Source: Porticoccaceae bacterium (GTDB lineage: Bacteria; Pseudomonadota; Gammaproteobacteria; Pseudomonadales; Porticoccaceae). From it: DNA of 43,275 nt. Position numbers and translations under genes: made by a program. A model generated the notes under the pieces. That model was not told the DNA's origin and did no database searches. It saw only the letters and a list, made by a program, of their open reading frames with translations. The stretch lies in NCBI GenBank assembly GCA_023228865.1, contig JALOAH010000034.1, positions 1 to 43,275 on the forward strand, read 5' to 3'. Shown here piece by piece: positions 18,703 to 27,376 of the stretch. The first letter of the stretch is position 1, and the number at the start of each line of letters is the position of its first letter.

Positions 18703-18711
18703 TGGTAAAAT
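18703..18711 (+). promoter_or_regulatory. Extended -10 box for the thiolase gene
   Basis: TGGTAAAAT matches the TGn-TATAAT extended -10 pattern with one mismatch. The leader would be about 28 bases and contains AGGAGAG before the ATG. Confidence 0.45.
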
Positions 18712-18745
18712 CTAAGCAAAACCTGCAACCTACAGGAGAGATACC

Positions 18746-19957
18746 ATGCCCGAAGCTGTAATTATCGATGCCCTGCGCACCCCCATCGGCAACCTGGGCG
18801 GCACCCTGGCCTCCATCCGTCCGGATGACCTGGCTGCGCTGACCATCCAGGCCATTGTTGAACGCAACAACCTCGATCCCTCCCTGATCGAAGAGGTCTA
18901 TCTGGGCTGCGCCAACCAGGCTGGCGAAGACAATCGCAATGTCGCCCGGATGGCTGCCCTGCTGGCTGGACTGCCCGTTAGCGTGCCCGCGGTAACGGTC
19001 AACCGCCTGTGCGCCTCGGGGTTGGCCGCGCTCAACATGGCCGCTCGCTCCATCCGTGCCGGGGATGGCGCGGTCTTCATCGTCGGAGGCGTGGAGAGCA
19101 TGAGCCGCGCGCCCTATGCTCTGCCCAAACCGGAGCAATTGGTCGGCAATCTGACCGCTTACGACACGTCCCTGGGTTGGCGTTTCACCAATCCTCGGCT
19201 GGAATCGACCCACGGCGCCGAGCCGATGGGCGTTACCGCCGAAAACATCGCCGAGATGACCGGCATCACACGCCAGGCGCAGGATGAATTTGCCCTGATC
19301 AGCCACCAGCGCGCGGTCGCAGCGATCGACACGGGCAAGTTTGCCGAGGAGAGCCTGCCGGTTCCCATCCCGCAGCGTAAGGGCGATCCGATTCTTTTCA
19401 CCACGGATGAGCGCCCCCGCCGCGATACCTCACTGGAATCCCTCAGCCGGCTCAAACCGGCCTTCAAGAAAGATGGCACGGTGACTGCGGGAAACAGCTC
19501 TGGGTTGAACGACGGCGCGGCTGCCCTGCTGGTCATGCGGGAAGACACCGCCGCCAAACTGGGTTACACGCCGATGGCACGCGTGGTCAGCATGGCTTCT
19601 GCCGGCGTGGCGCCGCGCATTATGGGCACCGGACCAATCCCGGCTACGCAAAAAGCCCTTCAGCGGGCGGGGTTAACCATCGATGACATTCACCTGGCTG
19701 AGGTCAACGAAGCCTTTGCGGTGCAGGTTCTTGCTGTGTTGCAAGGACTGGGTTTGTCCCATGCGACCACCAACGTCAACGGTGGCGCGGTCGCCCTGGG
19801 ACACCCGCTGGGCTGCTCGGGCGCGCGCATCCTGGTTACATTGCTGCATGAAATGCGCCGCAGGGCAGCCTCTGCCCCCCGGCCTTTTTACGGGCTGGCG
19901 ACGCTGTGTGTGGGTGTGGGGCAGGGAGAAGCCACCATCGTCGAATGGCTCGGCTGA
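18746..19957 (+). CDS. Acetyl-CoA acetyltransferase / 3-ketoacyl-CoA thiolase
   Basis: A 403-aa biosynthetic/degradative thiolase with all catalytic residues. The nucleophile is C89 in [14 protein letters not shown]. The active-site His is in [14 protein letters not shown] (about residue 352). The second Cys is in TLCVGVGQG near the C-terminus, and VNEAFAVQ is the conserved NEAF motif. It can condense two acetyl-CoA to acetoacetyl-CoA or cleave 3-ketoacyl-CoA; the [13 protein letters not shown] stretch resembles the 3-oxoadipyl/acetyl-CoA group. The start is well set by AGGAG 6 bases upstream. It stands alone and ends 15 bases before the convergent htpG. It could supply acetoacetyl-CoA to the mevalonate genes at 39.8 kb, whose own thiolase homologue lacks catalytic residues. 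Confidence 0.95.
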   Translation: MPEAVIIDALRTPIGNLGGTLASIRPDDLAALTIQAIVERNNLDPSLIEEVYLGCANQAGEDNRNVARMAALLAGLPVSVPAVTVNRLCASGLAALNMAARSIRAGDGAVFIVGGVESMSRAPYALPKPEQLVGNLTAYDTSLGWRFTNPRLESTHGAEPMGVTAENIAEMTGITRQAQDEFALISHQRAVAAIDTGKFAEESLPVPIPQRKGDPILFTTDERPRRDTSLESLSRLKPAFKKDGTVTAGNSSGLNDGAAALLVMREDTAAKLGYTPMARVVSMASAGVAPRIMGTGPIPATQKALQRAGLTIDDIHLAEVNEAFAVQVLAVLQGLGLSHATTNVNGGAVALGHPLGCSGARILVTLLHEMRRRAASAPRPFYGLATLCVGVGQGEATIVEWLG

Positions 19958-19972
19958 ACCCTGGCGAAGCGC

Positions 19973-21853
19973 TCAGCTTTCTTCAACATCCCCCAGTGCG
20001 CGGGCAATCAACTCCTGGATGCGCCCAACCATGCTGACCGGGTCGGGGTGCAGTCCCTCCACCAGCAGGGCATTTTCGAAGATCTGCTCAGCCGCAAGGT
20101 CAAATTTAGGGTCTGCGGGTCGCAGCGCGGACAGCCTGGCGATGATGGGGTGTTTTGGGTTCAATTCCAGCACCTTTTTGGGCGGCTCAAAGTCCTTATC
20201 CATCATTTGATACACCCGCTGAACGGATTGGTCCGGCGCTCCTTCGGGGTCTACCAGCCGTGCTGGCGACGCCGAAAGCCGCGTGGAGGCGCGCACCGCA
20301 CTGACCCGCTCGCCCAATAGCGACTTGAAACGCACGATCAAATCTGCCAGGGCTGCCTGGTCGAGCATGGGCGCAGCGTCATCCTCCCGGGTCTCTTTTT
20401 CGACCTGGGGCGGTTCAGCCGCGGCCACATTGACCAGCGGGCGCTCCTGGAAGACTTTCAACTGCATGAGCATAAAGGGGTCCACCGGGTCAGTCAGTAC
20501 CAGCACTTCAATCCCCGCCGAGCGGAAGGCGTCCATGTGCGGACTGTAGCGCACCGCACTGGCGTCCTCGCCCAGGAAATAGTAAATCTCCTTTTGCCCA
20601 GGCTTAGCCCGAGCCAGGACATCCTCCAATGAAGACCAGCCGCTGGGGTCTGTGTCAGTATGGAAGCGCAGCAGGGGAAACAGCTTCTCCGGTTCATCCT
20701 GTTCGATAGCCACGCCTTCTTTAATCAAGCTGCCGTAGGTTTCCCAAAACTTGTGGTACTGATCGGGGTCGGTTTTGCCCAGGTCGGCGAGGGTCTCCAG
20801 CACCTTGCCGGTCACCAGCCGCTTGAGGCGCGCCATCACGTTGCTGGACTGCACCATCTCCCGCGAGACGTTCAGGGGCAGGTCTTCAGAATCAACCACG
20901 CCCTGCACAAAACCAAGGTAGAGGGGCAAGAGATCGGTGCTGAAATCCTGGATGAGCACCTTGCGGGCATACAGCTTGAGCCCGGGCTCTTTGCGGGGCG
21001 AGAAGACCAGGTTGCGCGGGTCGGCGGGGATGTACAGCAGGGCATACATCTGCACCGGTGCGTCGACGACCATGTGCGCGTGCGCCAACGGGTCGCTGAA
21101 ATCGAGGGTGTGTTGCTTGTAGAACTCGCTGTAGGCGCCGTCTTCCACCGCGCGCGGTGATTGACGCCACAATGCCGTCTGGCGGTTGACGGGCTCGTCC
21201 TCGTCATTGATATAGATCGGATACTGGATGAAATCCGAGTGGCGTTTGATCACCTGGCGCAGGCGGGTTTCATCGAGGAACTCCCTGGCATCCTCTTTGA
21301 GGGTGATGCGCACCTCGGTGCCGCGTGTGTCACGGTCACCGGGGGCGAGGGTGTAGGTGTCTTCGCCAACAGCCTGCCAGGCAGCGGATTGGGCGTCCTG
21401 TCGATAAGAGCGCGAAACCACCTGGATCGAATCGGCGACCATGAAAGCTGCGTAAAAACCCACACCAAACTGCCCGATGATCTCGGTCAGGCTCGCCTGG
21501 CTGGTTTGGGCAGCTTCCACAAAGGCTCTGGCGCCGGAATGGGCGATCGTGCCCAGGTTTTCAATCAGCTCATCGTGCGTCATCCCGATGCCGGTATCCT
21601 CTATGATTAGAATCCCGGCGTCCTTATCAGCGCGGATGCGGATCTCGGGCGGGAGATCCGGGTCGTGCACATTGTGATCAGTGAGCATGATGAAGTCGAG
21701 CCGCGCCAGGGCATCGGAGGCATTTGAGATCAATTCGCGCAGGAAGATCTCCCGTTCGGTGTACAGGGAATGGATGAGAATATTTAATAATTGCTGAGTT
21801 TCGGCTTTGAAGGGAATTGGCTGGTTTTCAGTGGGTTTGGATACTTCTGGCAT
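19973..21853 (-). CDS. htpG: Molecular chaperone HtpG (Hsp90)
   Basis: A 626-aa Hsp90 chaperone, the normal length for bacterial HtpG. The N-terminal GHKL ATPase domain shows the signature LYTEREIFLRELISNASDAL (about 32-51), then EDTGIGMT and GTIAHSG, and GQFGVGFYAAFMV for the ATP-lid region. The middle domain carries the catalytic-Arg region (DLPLNVSREMVQ). The C-terminal dimerisation domain ends in a variable acidic tail. The ATG at 21853 lies well placed for the GHKL domain, with only a weak AAAGGG upstream. It is monocistronic and convergent with the thiolase gene. Confidence 0.96.
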   Translation of the reverse strand: MPEVSKPTENQPIPFKAETQQLLNILIHSLYTEREIFLRELISNASDALARLDFIMLTDHNVHDPDLPPEIRIRADKDAGILIIEDTGIGMTHDELIENLGTIAHSGARAFVEAAQTSQASLTEIIGQFGVGFYAAFMVADSIQVVSRSYRQDAQSAAWQAVGEDTYTLAPGDRDTRGTEVRITLKEDAREFLDETRLRQVIKRHSDFIQYPIYINDEDEPVNRQTALWRQSPRAVEDGAYSEFYKQHTLDFSDPLAHAHMVVDAPVQMYALLYIPADPRNLVFSPRKEPGLKLYARKVLIQDFSTDLLPLYLGFVQGVVDSEDLPLNVSREMVQSSNVMARLKRLVTGKVLETLADLGKTDPDQYHKFWETYGSLIKEGVAIEQDEPEKLFPLLRFHTDTDPSGWSSLEDVLARAKPGQKEIYYFLGEDASAVRYSPHMDAFRSAGIEVLVLTDPVDPFMLMQLKVFQERPLVNVAAAEPPQVEKETREDDAAPMLDQAALADLIVRFKSLLGERVSAVRASTRLSASPARLVDPEGAPDQSVQRVYQMMDKDFEPPKKVLELNPKHPIIARLSALRPADPKFDLAAEQIFENALLVEGLHPDPVSMVGRIQELIARALGDVEES

Positions 21854-21998
21854 GGCAAAAACGCCCTTTCACTTTATTTGTCCTTTGACAGTAAATATAA
21901 TCGGAGTGAATAAGAAATATATAAGAGCATGACGGGAATCAGGGATTTGGCGCTCTGAAATTGCGGCGTCTTCGTCCTCGATCTAACCCGGGTCTCTC

Positions 21999-22859
21999 TT
22001 ACGCGAATAAATCCTCACGTTCGAATTTTTCATCCAGTTTGGACATACCATACGAGGCCAGCGCTCCCAGGGCAAACAAGAGCGCGCTCAGGGCGATCTC
22101 CCAGCCGACAACCCCTTTTGGGATGATGGCGATGGTGGAGCCGACCACCACACCGAGGATCAGGTGATACATCAGCGCATAGAATTTCTTAAACAGCCAG
22201 GCGATCAATTTAGCCAGACTTAACACAGCGATCACGCCTCCTAGCGCCAGGGGGATCATCACACCCAGGTCAAGAGTCCTTATTCCGGCAGCCATGGGAT
22301 GATACAGTCCAAAATAAATCAGGAAGTTGGAAGGGCTGAGGCCCGGCACAACCACGCCCAACCCGATCAATGCGCCGCTCAGCATCCAGTTGAGAAAAGA
22401 GGGTGAAAGCTGCACCCAGTTTTCATTCTCCATCCAGGCCATTAAGAACACGGTGCCAACCGAGATGCCAGCTAACAGCACCCAATGCCACCAGGACCGC
22501 CCCTGTTTACCAGAGGTCTTATACAACGAGGGAAAAGTGCCAGCAATGAAACCAATGAACAACCAGGTGAACAACGCTGGATAATGGGTAAAGGCCAGAT
22601 CCACAACGGCTGAGAAAGCCACCGTGCCAATCACCCCGCCAATGCCAACAGGAAGAAAAAAGAGGAAATTTCGCAGGAATTTGTGCCTGAAATTCCCTAA
22701 AAAACGGATCAGAGGCTCATAGATCCCAAAAACAACCGCCAGCACGCCACCGGAAAGCCCGGGGGTGATAAACCCGATCCCCACCATGATGCCTTTGAGC
22801 AGGCGGATTACCCAGTCAATCACCGGGTTGGTTTTCTTTGTGAATTCACTGGTCGACAT
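21999..22859 (-). CDS. DUF368 membrane protein (PopT-like polyprenyl-phosphate transporter candidate)
   Basis: A 286-aa integral membrane protein with about eight predicted helices. The two half-repeats each carry a GxxPGLS-type motif: GFITPGLSGG near residue 30 and VVVPGLSPSN near residue 173. This pair defines DUF368. Members in Staphylococcus and Vibrio have been reported to recycle undecaprenyl phosphate across the membrane. The role here, returning the C55-P carrier for cell-wall glycan synthesis, is inferred from the family. The ATG at 22859 has a weak AGTGAG site upstream. A DedA/VTT gene, the other family assigned to this job, lies about 1.5 kb away at 24397-25008. Confidence 0.9.
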   Translation of the reverse strand: MSTSEFTKKTNPVIDWVIRLLKGIMVGIGFITPGLSGGVLAVVFGIYEPLIRFLGNFRHKFLRNFLFFLPVGIGGVIGTVAFSAVVDLAFTHYPALFTWLFIGFIAGTFPSLYKTSGKQGRSWWHWVLLAGISVGTVFLMAWMENENWVQLSPSFLNWMLSGALIGLGVVVPGLSPSNFLIYFGLYHPMAAGIRTLDLGVMIPLALGGVIAVLSLAKLIAWLFKKFYALMYHLILGVVVGSTIAIIPKGVVGWEIALSALLFALGALASYGMSKLDEKFEREDLFA

Positions 22860-22987
22860 GATTATGGCTCACTTTTCATCGTTGATCTAAAAAAACGCCC
22901 ATCAATCTTACTCGTTCCCCAATTTAAGGCAAAGGAGCGCCAAACAAACAGGGGACAGGGCGGTCAGAATTGAGTTGAACGCAGCGC

Positions 22988-24307
22988 CTAATAATCGCGC
23001 ATCAGCATCAGGATACGGGCAAAATGTTTGGCTGCTTTGGCGTACAAGTCCAGGCTGATCGATTCGTTGGGCGCGTGTGCCCGGGAATCGGCATCGTTGG
23101 CGCCGTTAGAGATAATTGGCACCCCCAGGTATTCCTGGAACATGAAATTCGGGCCCGAACCGCCGATCATCGGGTTGATGCGGGTGGGTTTGTCATAAAC
23201 GTCTTCCGCCGCCCGCACAGCCAGCACCACCGCCGGGTGGTCGGGGTCGGTCCTGGCTCCCGGGTTGCCGCCCAGGTCGACAATTTCGATATCGGAAAAT
23301 CCATGCGCGTCGAGGTGTTCTCGAAGCTGTGCGAGTACCTGCTGAGGTCGCTGGTCGGGCACCAGTCGAAAATCTACTTTGGCGCTGGCTTCGGCTGGCA
23401 GCACGGTCTTGGAGCCTTCGCCCTGGTATCCGGAATTCAACCCGCAGATCGTGCAGGTCGGTTGGTAGACGGCTTGAATGGCGAGTTCCAGCGGGTCATC
23501 CACGCCTTTCAAAAAACCCTCTAAGCCGTAAACTTCGCGGTAATGGGCGCGCATATCCGGCAATTGTGCTAACAATTCTTTTTCGCGCGGCGTAGGTGGG
23601 ATCACCGACTCGTAAAATCCCGGCAAAAGGATGTTCTCACACGGGTCTTTGAGAGTGCTCAGAGCCCACACCAGGCGCCAGGCTGCATTCGGGAAGAGCG
23701 AGCCACCGGTGCCTGAATGCACATCCTGGGTAGCTGTGCGCACTCGCAGCTCCACATAGCAGATGCCCCGCAATCCCAGCATCTGGATCGGTGCGTTTTC
23801 ATGGTCAACACCGCCCACCTCCCACACGCACACATCGCCAGCCAGCAAATCTTTGTTAGCCCTCACAAAGGGCTCCAGGTTCACGCTGCCAATCTCTTCT
23901 TCGCCCTCAACGATGAATTTTACGTTGCAGGGAAGTTCGCCTTCCCGGTCCAGGATGGCGTCAATGGCATGCAGGCGGGCGGTAAAGTTGCCCTTATTAT
24001 CAGAAACGCCGCGCGCATACAGGCGCCCATCGCGCAGGGTCGGCTCAAAAGGCGGTGAATCCCACAATTCCAGGGGCTCGGCTGGCTGGACATCATAGTG
24101 ATTGTAGGAAATCAGGGTGGCATCGCCCTGCCCTTTCCGCTCGCCAAACACCACCGGTGATCCACCTGTGGGCATGATCGACACGGAAAAGCCGCGCAAT
24201 TTCAAGGCGTCTGCGACCAGCTCGGCGCAATCCTCAATGCCCAGGTTCTGGGCTGCCACACTGGGTTGGGCCAGAAGACGCGAAAGCTCGTCTACGCTTT
24301 CACCCAA
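22988..24307 (-). CDS. M20-family metallopeptidase (dipeptidase type)
   Basis: At least 439 aa of a cytosolic M20 peptidase using two zinc ions. The first metal ligand motif is NHYDVQP, the bridging Asp sits in ARGVSDNKG, and the general base plus ligand are in EGEEEIGS. The dimerisation domain contains DVHSGTGG, and the last ligand region is GGSGPNFMF...NGAND followed by HAPNES. The coordinates use the first recognised start codon, TTG 24307, which has no ribosome site. Homology-like sequence continues upstream for 13 codons (NTQAIDQYIESH after the first) to an ATA at 24346-24344. This ATA lies seven bases downstream of a perfect AGGAG, so the natural start is probably there. Substrates are likely di- or tripeptides. 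Confidence 0.9.
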   Translation of the reverse strand: MGESVDELSRLLAQPSVAAQNLGIEDCAELVADALKLRGFSVSIMPTGGSPVVFGERKGQGDATLISYNHYDVQPAEPLELWDSPPFEPTLRDGRLYARGVSDNKGNFTARLHAIDAILDREGELPCNVKFIVEGEEEIGSVNLEPFVRANKDLLAGDVCVWEVGGVDHENAPIQMLGLRGICYVELRVRTATQDVHSGTGGSLFPNAAWRLVWALSTLKDPCENILLPGFYESVIPPTPREKELLAQLPDMRAHYREVYGLEGFLKGVDDPLELAIQAVYQPTCTICGLNSGYQGEGSKTVLPAEASAKVDFRLVPDQRPQQVLAQLREHLDAHGFSDIEIVDLGGNPGARTDPDHPAVVLAVRAAEDVYDKPTRINPMIGGSGPNFMFQEYLGVPIISNGANDADSRAHAPNESISLDLYAKAAKHFARILMLMRDY

Positions 24308-24396
24308 ATGTGATTCAATATATTGATCTATAGCTTGAGTATTTATGGTTCATCTCCTAAGTGTCTAAATAAAATTTTTATCGCAAAATCGTTCCA

Positions 24397-25008
24397 TCAA
24401 AACACTCCCTTCAACAACCCGATCAGCCAGTCACCCGCATAGGCAAACATCATCATTTTAAAGACCTTGCCAATCACACAGTAAATCAGGAATTTGGTAA
24501 CCGGCATCTTCAACATTCCAGCCAACATGCCTGCCATGTCAAATAAAGGGTTGGGAATGAAAGCTAAAATCAAAATGGTGATGTCGCCGTACCGACGCAT
24601 CCAGGTGACCACCTGGTCGTAGTGGGTGGAGTTTTCTACCAGGGCTTGACCGCTGAAGCCCGCCAAATAACCCGAAAGCTCGCCCAGGGCTGCACCGGTA
24701 CCTGACGCAATTGAGACCCAAAAAGGGTTAAACACAGCTCCCATGGCAGTGGTGAAGAGCACACCCGGCACAGGGATCAGGACGGTGGCATTGGCCAGAA
24801 GCGAAAACAAAAAGATGCCCGGGTATCCAAACGCCCGCAACTCCTGAATCCGTTCACGTTGGATGAAAAGAAACACCGTCAGCGCGATAACAAACAGCAG
24901 GACGACTGCACGGATAATGTTGAGCGTACGCTTGGGAAGACGTTCTACCAGGGGTAAACGTTTGGGGGGCAATTCTTCTTCAGGCGAGGAGAGATGGTCA
25001 TTTTCCAT
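24397..25008 (-). CDS. DedA/VTT-domain (SNARE-associated) membrane protein
   Basis: A 203-aa inner-membrane protein. After an acidic, Pro-rich cytoplasmic start and a first helix (about 30-47), the VTT core follows. It has VLIPVPGVLFTTAMGAVF, the re-entrant GTGAALGELSGYLAG motif and the second re-entrant region MAGMLAGMLKMPVTKFL with a basic residue typical of DedA. DedA proteins act in lipid or polyprenyl-phosphate flipping and membrane homeostasis. The ATG at 25008 overlaps the end of the uridine kinase gene by 11 bases, so translation is probably coupled. The longer frame to 25134 is the kinase gene read in another frame. No clear terminator follows. Confidence 0.85.
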   Translation of the reverse strand: MENDHLSSPEEELPPKRLPLVERLPKRTLNIIRAVVLLFVIALTVFLFIQRERIQELRAFGYPGIFLFSLLANATVLIPVPGVLFTTAMGAVFNPFWVSIASGTGAALGELSGYLAGFSGQALVENSTHYDQVVTWMRRYGDITILILAFIPNPLFDMAGMLAGMLKMPVTKFLIYCVIGKVFKMMMFAYAGDWLIGLLKGVF

Positions 25009-25657
25009 CGGCAGGTAAGTGCCCTTCCAACAGAGACTGCAAACGCGCGATGACCATGTCAAGCGCAACCACGTTAAAACCGCCCTCCGGGATGATGATG
25101 TCGGCGTAGCGTTTTGATGCGTCAACAAACTCAAGATGCATGGGACGCACTGTGCGCAGATACTGGTCGACCACCGATTGCAGGGTCCGACCCCGTTCCT
25201 GGATATCCCTCAACAGCCGCCGAATCAAGCGGATATCTGCGTCTGTGTCCACAAATATTTTCATATCAAACAGATCCCGCAGGTCCTTTTCAACAAAGAT
25301 CAGGATGCCCTCCACCAGGATGACGGGTTTTGGCGACACATGAACCGTCTCCGTTTTGCGGCTGTGGATGCTGAAATCATAAACCGGCGCCTCAATCGCC
25401 TGGCCGAGTAATAATTGTTGGATATGCTGGACCATCAGGGGGGTTTCCAATGAATCGGGGTGATCATAATTGACCTTGGCGCGCTCCTCGGCAGTCAGAT
25501 GTTTCTGATCCCGATAATAGGCATCGTGCGCCAGATAGGCGATACTTTCCATCCCCATGCGTTTAAGGATCAAATCCGCCAGCGTGGTCTTCCCAGACCC
25601 GGTACCCCCGCCAATGCCCACGACCATGGTGTTTTTGCTTTTCGATTCGGTCATCAT
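24998..25657 (-). CDS. udk: Uridine kinase
   Basis: A 219-aa P-loop kinase that phosphorylates uridine and cytidine in pyrimidine salvage. Walker A is GGGTGSGKTT at 16-25. The substrate region HDAYYRDQ, the acid residues in NYDHPDSLETP, and the lid with RLIRRLLRDIQERGR are all as in bacterial Udk. Length is normal. Two ATGs are adjacent (25657, 25654), with no Shine-Dalgarno. Instead a perfect TATAAT ends 6 bases before the first ATG, so transcription should begin at or next to the A of the ATG, giving a leaderless mRNA. The DedA/VTT gene overlaps its 3' end. It is divergent from folD. Confidence 0.94.
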   Translation of the reverse strand: MMTESKSKNTMVVGIGGGTGSGKTTLADLILKRMGMESIAYLAHDAYYRDQKHLTAEERAKVNYDHPDSLETPLMVQHIQQLLLGQAIEAPVYDFSIHSRKTETVHVSPKPVILVEGILIFVEKDLRDLFDMKIFVDTDADIRLIRRLLRDIQERGRTLQSVVDQYLRTVRPMHLEFVDASKRYADIIIPEGGFNVVALDMVIARLQSLLEGHLPADGK

Positions 25658-25661
25658 GTTA

Positions 25662-25700
25662 CGATTATAATCGCAATTCAGGTATAATCGATTTTATAAT
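25662..25700. promoter_or_regulatory. Divergent udk/folD promoter region with a 12-base palindrome
   Basis: The minus-strand TATAAT for udk (25669-25664) sits inside a perfect palindrome, CGATTATAATCG (25662-25673). Two plus-strand TATAAT boxes for folD lie at 25683-25688 and 25695-25700. No consensus -35 is visible for any of them. The palindrome could be an operator shared by the two genes. Confidence 0.5.
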
Positions 25701-25719
25701 TTGTTCATTTGGAGGTTAA

Positions 25720-26619
25720 ATGCCAGCAAAACTGATTGATGGCAAAGCCATCGCTGAAGCCCTGCGCGAAGAAGTTAAACAAAAGGTGGCAGAACGGGTT
25801 GAAAAGGGTTTGCCTGTTCCTGGCCTGGCAACGGTGCTCGTGGGAGAGAACCCGGCTTCCCAGGTGTATGTCCGCATGAAGCACAAGGCTTGCCAGGAAG
25901 CCAATATCATCTCAACTGGCAATGTGCTGCCCGCCAACGCCAGCCAGGCTGAGGTAGAAGACCTGGTGCACAAGTTGAATGCCGATGCCAATATTCACGG
26001 CATCCTGGTGCAGTTGCCCCTGCCGGCAGGTCTGGATGAGGAACGTGTGCTCAACACGATCAGCCTGCAAAAGGATGTGGACGGCTTTCATCCGATTAAT
26101 ATCGGTCGCCTGGCGCAAAAAGGGCGGGAACCGCTCTTTATTCCAGCCACTCCGGCTGGCGTGATGTATTTACTGGAGGATAGCGATGTTGAGCTTTCGG
26201 GCGCCAACGCCGTTGTTTTAGGGCGCTCGAACATCGTTGGCATGCCGGTGGCTTTGCTGCTGGTCAAGGCGAATGCTACAGTAACCATCTGCCACTCGCG
26301 CACCAGGGACATCCCAGCGCTGATTCGCGAGGCTGATATACTGGTGGCTGCGGTGGGCATCCCCGAATTTGTGCGCGGAGATTGGGTTAAGCCCGGCGCC
26401 ATCGTGATCGACGTGGGCGTCAATCGCATCGAAGATGAGACCCGTAAAAGCGGTCACCGCCTGGTAGGCGACGTGGCCTTCGATGAGGTCGCTGAAGTCG
26501 CCGGTGCGATCACCCCGGTGCCCGGCGGTGTGGGACCGATGACCATCGCCATGCTGCTGCGCAACACGCTGCGCGCGGCTCGTCTGGCGGACGGTAACGG
26601 AATGGAAAACAACTCGTAG
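25720..26619 (+). CDS. folD: Bifunctional methylenetetrahydrofolate dehydrogenase / methenyltetrahydrofolate cyclohydrolase
   Basis: A 299-aa enzyme that interconverts 5,10-methylene-, methenyl- and 10-formyl-tetrahydrofolate for one-carbon metabolism. Catalytic Tyr50 and Lys54 are in YVRMKHKACQ. The folate-site DVDGFHP, the NADP-binding VVLGRSNIVGMPVALLL and IDVGVNR, and the C-terminal VPGGVGPMTIAMLLRNT are all present. Length is typical. The ATG at 25720 has GGAGG six bases upstream. It is monocistronic, divergent from udk. Confidence 0.97.
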   Translation: MPAKLIDGKAIAEALREEVKQKVAERVEKGLPVPGLATVLVGENPASQVYVRMKHKACQEANIISTGNVLPANASQAEVEDLVHKLNADANIHGILVQLPLPAGLDEERVLNTISLQKDVDGFHPINIGRLAQKGREPLFIPATPAGVMYLLEDSDVELSGANAVVLGRSNIVGMPVALLLVKANATVTICHSRTRDIPALIREADILVAAVGIPEFVRGDWVKPGAIVIDVGVNRIEDETRKSGHRLVGDVAFDEVAEVAGAITPVPGGVGPMTIAMLLRNTLRAARLADGNGMENNS

Positions 26620-26711
26620 CGCATCGGTGGGCGGTTTTTCAAGCTGTTGGTGGTCAGTGGTGATTGAATAACACCGATTATTGCTGACCCCTCACAAGCT
26701 ACCAGTGGGTT

Positions 26712-27149
26712 TTAATATTCCAACAGGATCGTCACCGGGCCGACATTGACCAGTGCTACATCCATATGCGCACCGAAAACGCCGGTTTGGGTGGGAATCC
26801 CCCTGGCTGATAGTTGCTCGGCACAAGCCTCCACCAGGGGTTCGGCGATCTCGGGCTTAGCCGCATCAATAAAAGAAGGACGCCGCCCCCGGCGGGTATC
26901 GGCATACAGCGTAAACTGTGAAACGACGATCGCCTCTCCGCCCACATCCAGGGCGGAAAGGTTCATTTTCTCCTCAGCGTCTTCAAAGATGCGCAGATGC
27001 GTAATTTTATCGGTCATTTGTTCCACGGTCGCCAGGGTGTCTTCCGGCGCCACCCCCAGCAGGATCACTAGGCCCTTTCCGATCTCGGCGACAATCTGCC
27101 CGTCGACGGTGACCCGACCCTGCGACACGCGTTGGATGACGGCTTTCAT
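26712..27149 (-). CDS. dtd: D-aminoacyl-tRNA deacylase
   Basis: A 145-aa DTD-type proofreading enzyme that hydrolyses D-aminoacyl-tRNAs. The start [17 protein letters not shown], the SQFTLYAD motif (catalytic loop, about 78-85) and the C-terminal [10 protein letters not shown] (the Gly-Pro motif that excludes L-amino acids) are all in place. The length equals that of typical bacterial Dtd. ATG 27149 is preceded by AGGAG at six bases; the ATG at 27167 lies upstream of that site and is rejected. It is monocistronic, convergent with folD. Confidence 0.96.
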   Translation of the reverse strand: MKAVIQRVSQGRVTVDGQIVAEIGKGLVILLGVAPEDTLATVEQMTDKITHLRIFEDAEEKMNLSALDVGGEAIVVSQFTLYADTRRGRRPSFIDAAKPEIAEPLVEACAEQLSARGIPTQTGVFGAHMDVALVNVGPVTILLEY

Positions 27150-27364
27150 AGGTTTCTCCTGTTTCAAAAATTTTGATCAAAGTGGGTAGCTCATCTCACT
27201 TGCTGCCCTTTCGCCCCTTTCGCTATGCTTCAGGGACTTTGTAGCTCACAGGGTCACTAAGCTCCACGTTCTAACTCACCTACCATTTCCATGCCGATTA
27301 TAGCATCAATGGTATATCATGATACCCTTTCAGCTATTCCCATTCACACCTCAGCAGCTTGTAC

Positions 27365-27370
27365 TATAAT
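27365..27370 (+). promoter_or_regulatory. -10 box placing transcription start at the RNase D start codon
   Basis: A perfect TATAAT ends exactly 6 bases before the ATG at 27377, the same geometry as udk. No Shine-Dalgarno precedes the ATG. A leaderless transcript is the simplest reading. Confidence 0.5.
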
Positions 27371-27376
27371 CAACTC

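Noticed and set aside
18557..19306. Open frame of 249 codons on the minus strand
   Set aside because: It is antisense to the thiolase gene, which has all its catalytic motifs, and it also overlaps the metallopeptidase gene.
27150..27376. Possible small RNA or riboswitch between dtd and rnd
   Set aside because: The interval has only short, weak complementary stretches and no recognisable riboswitch core.
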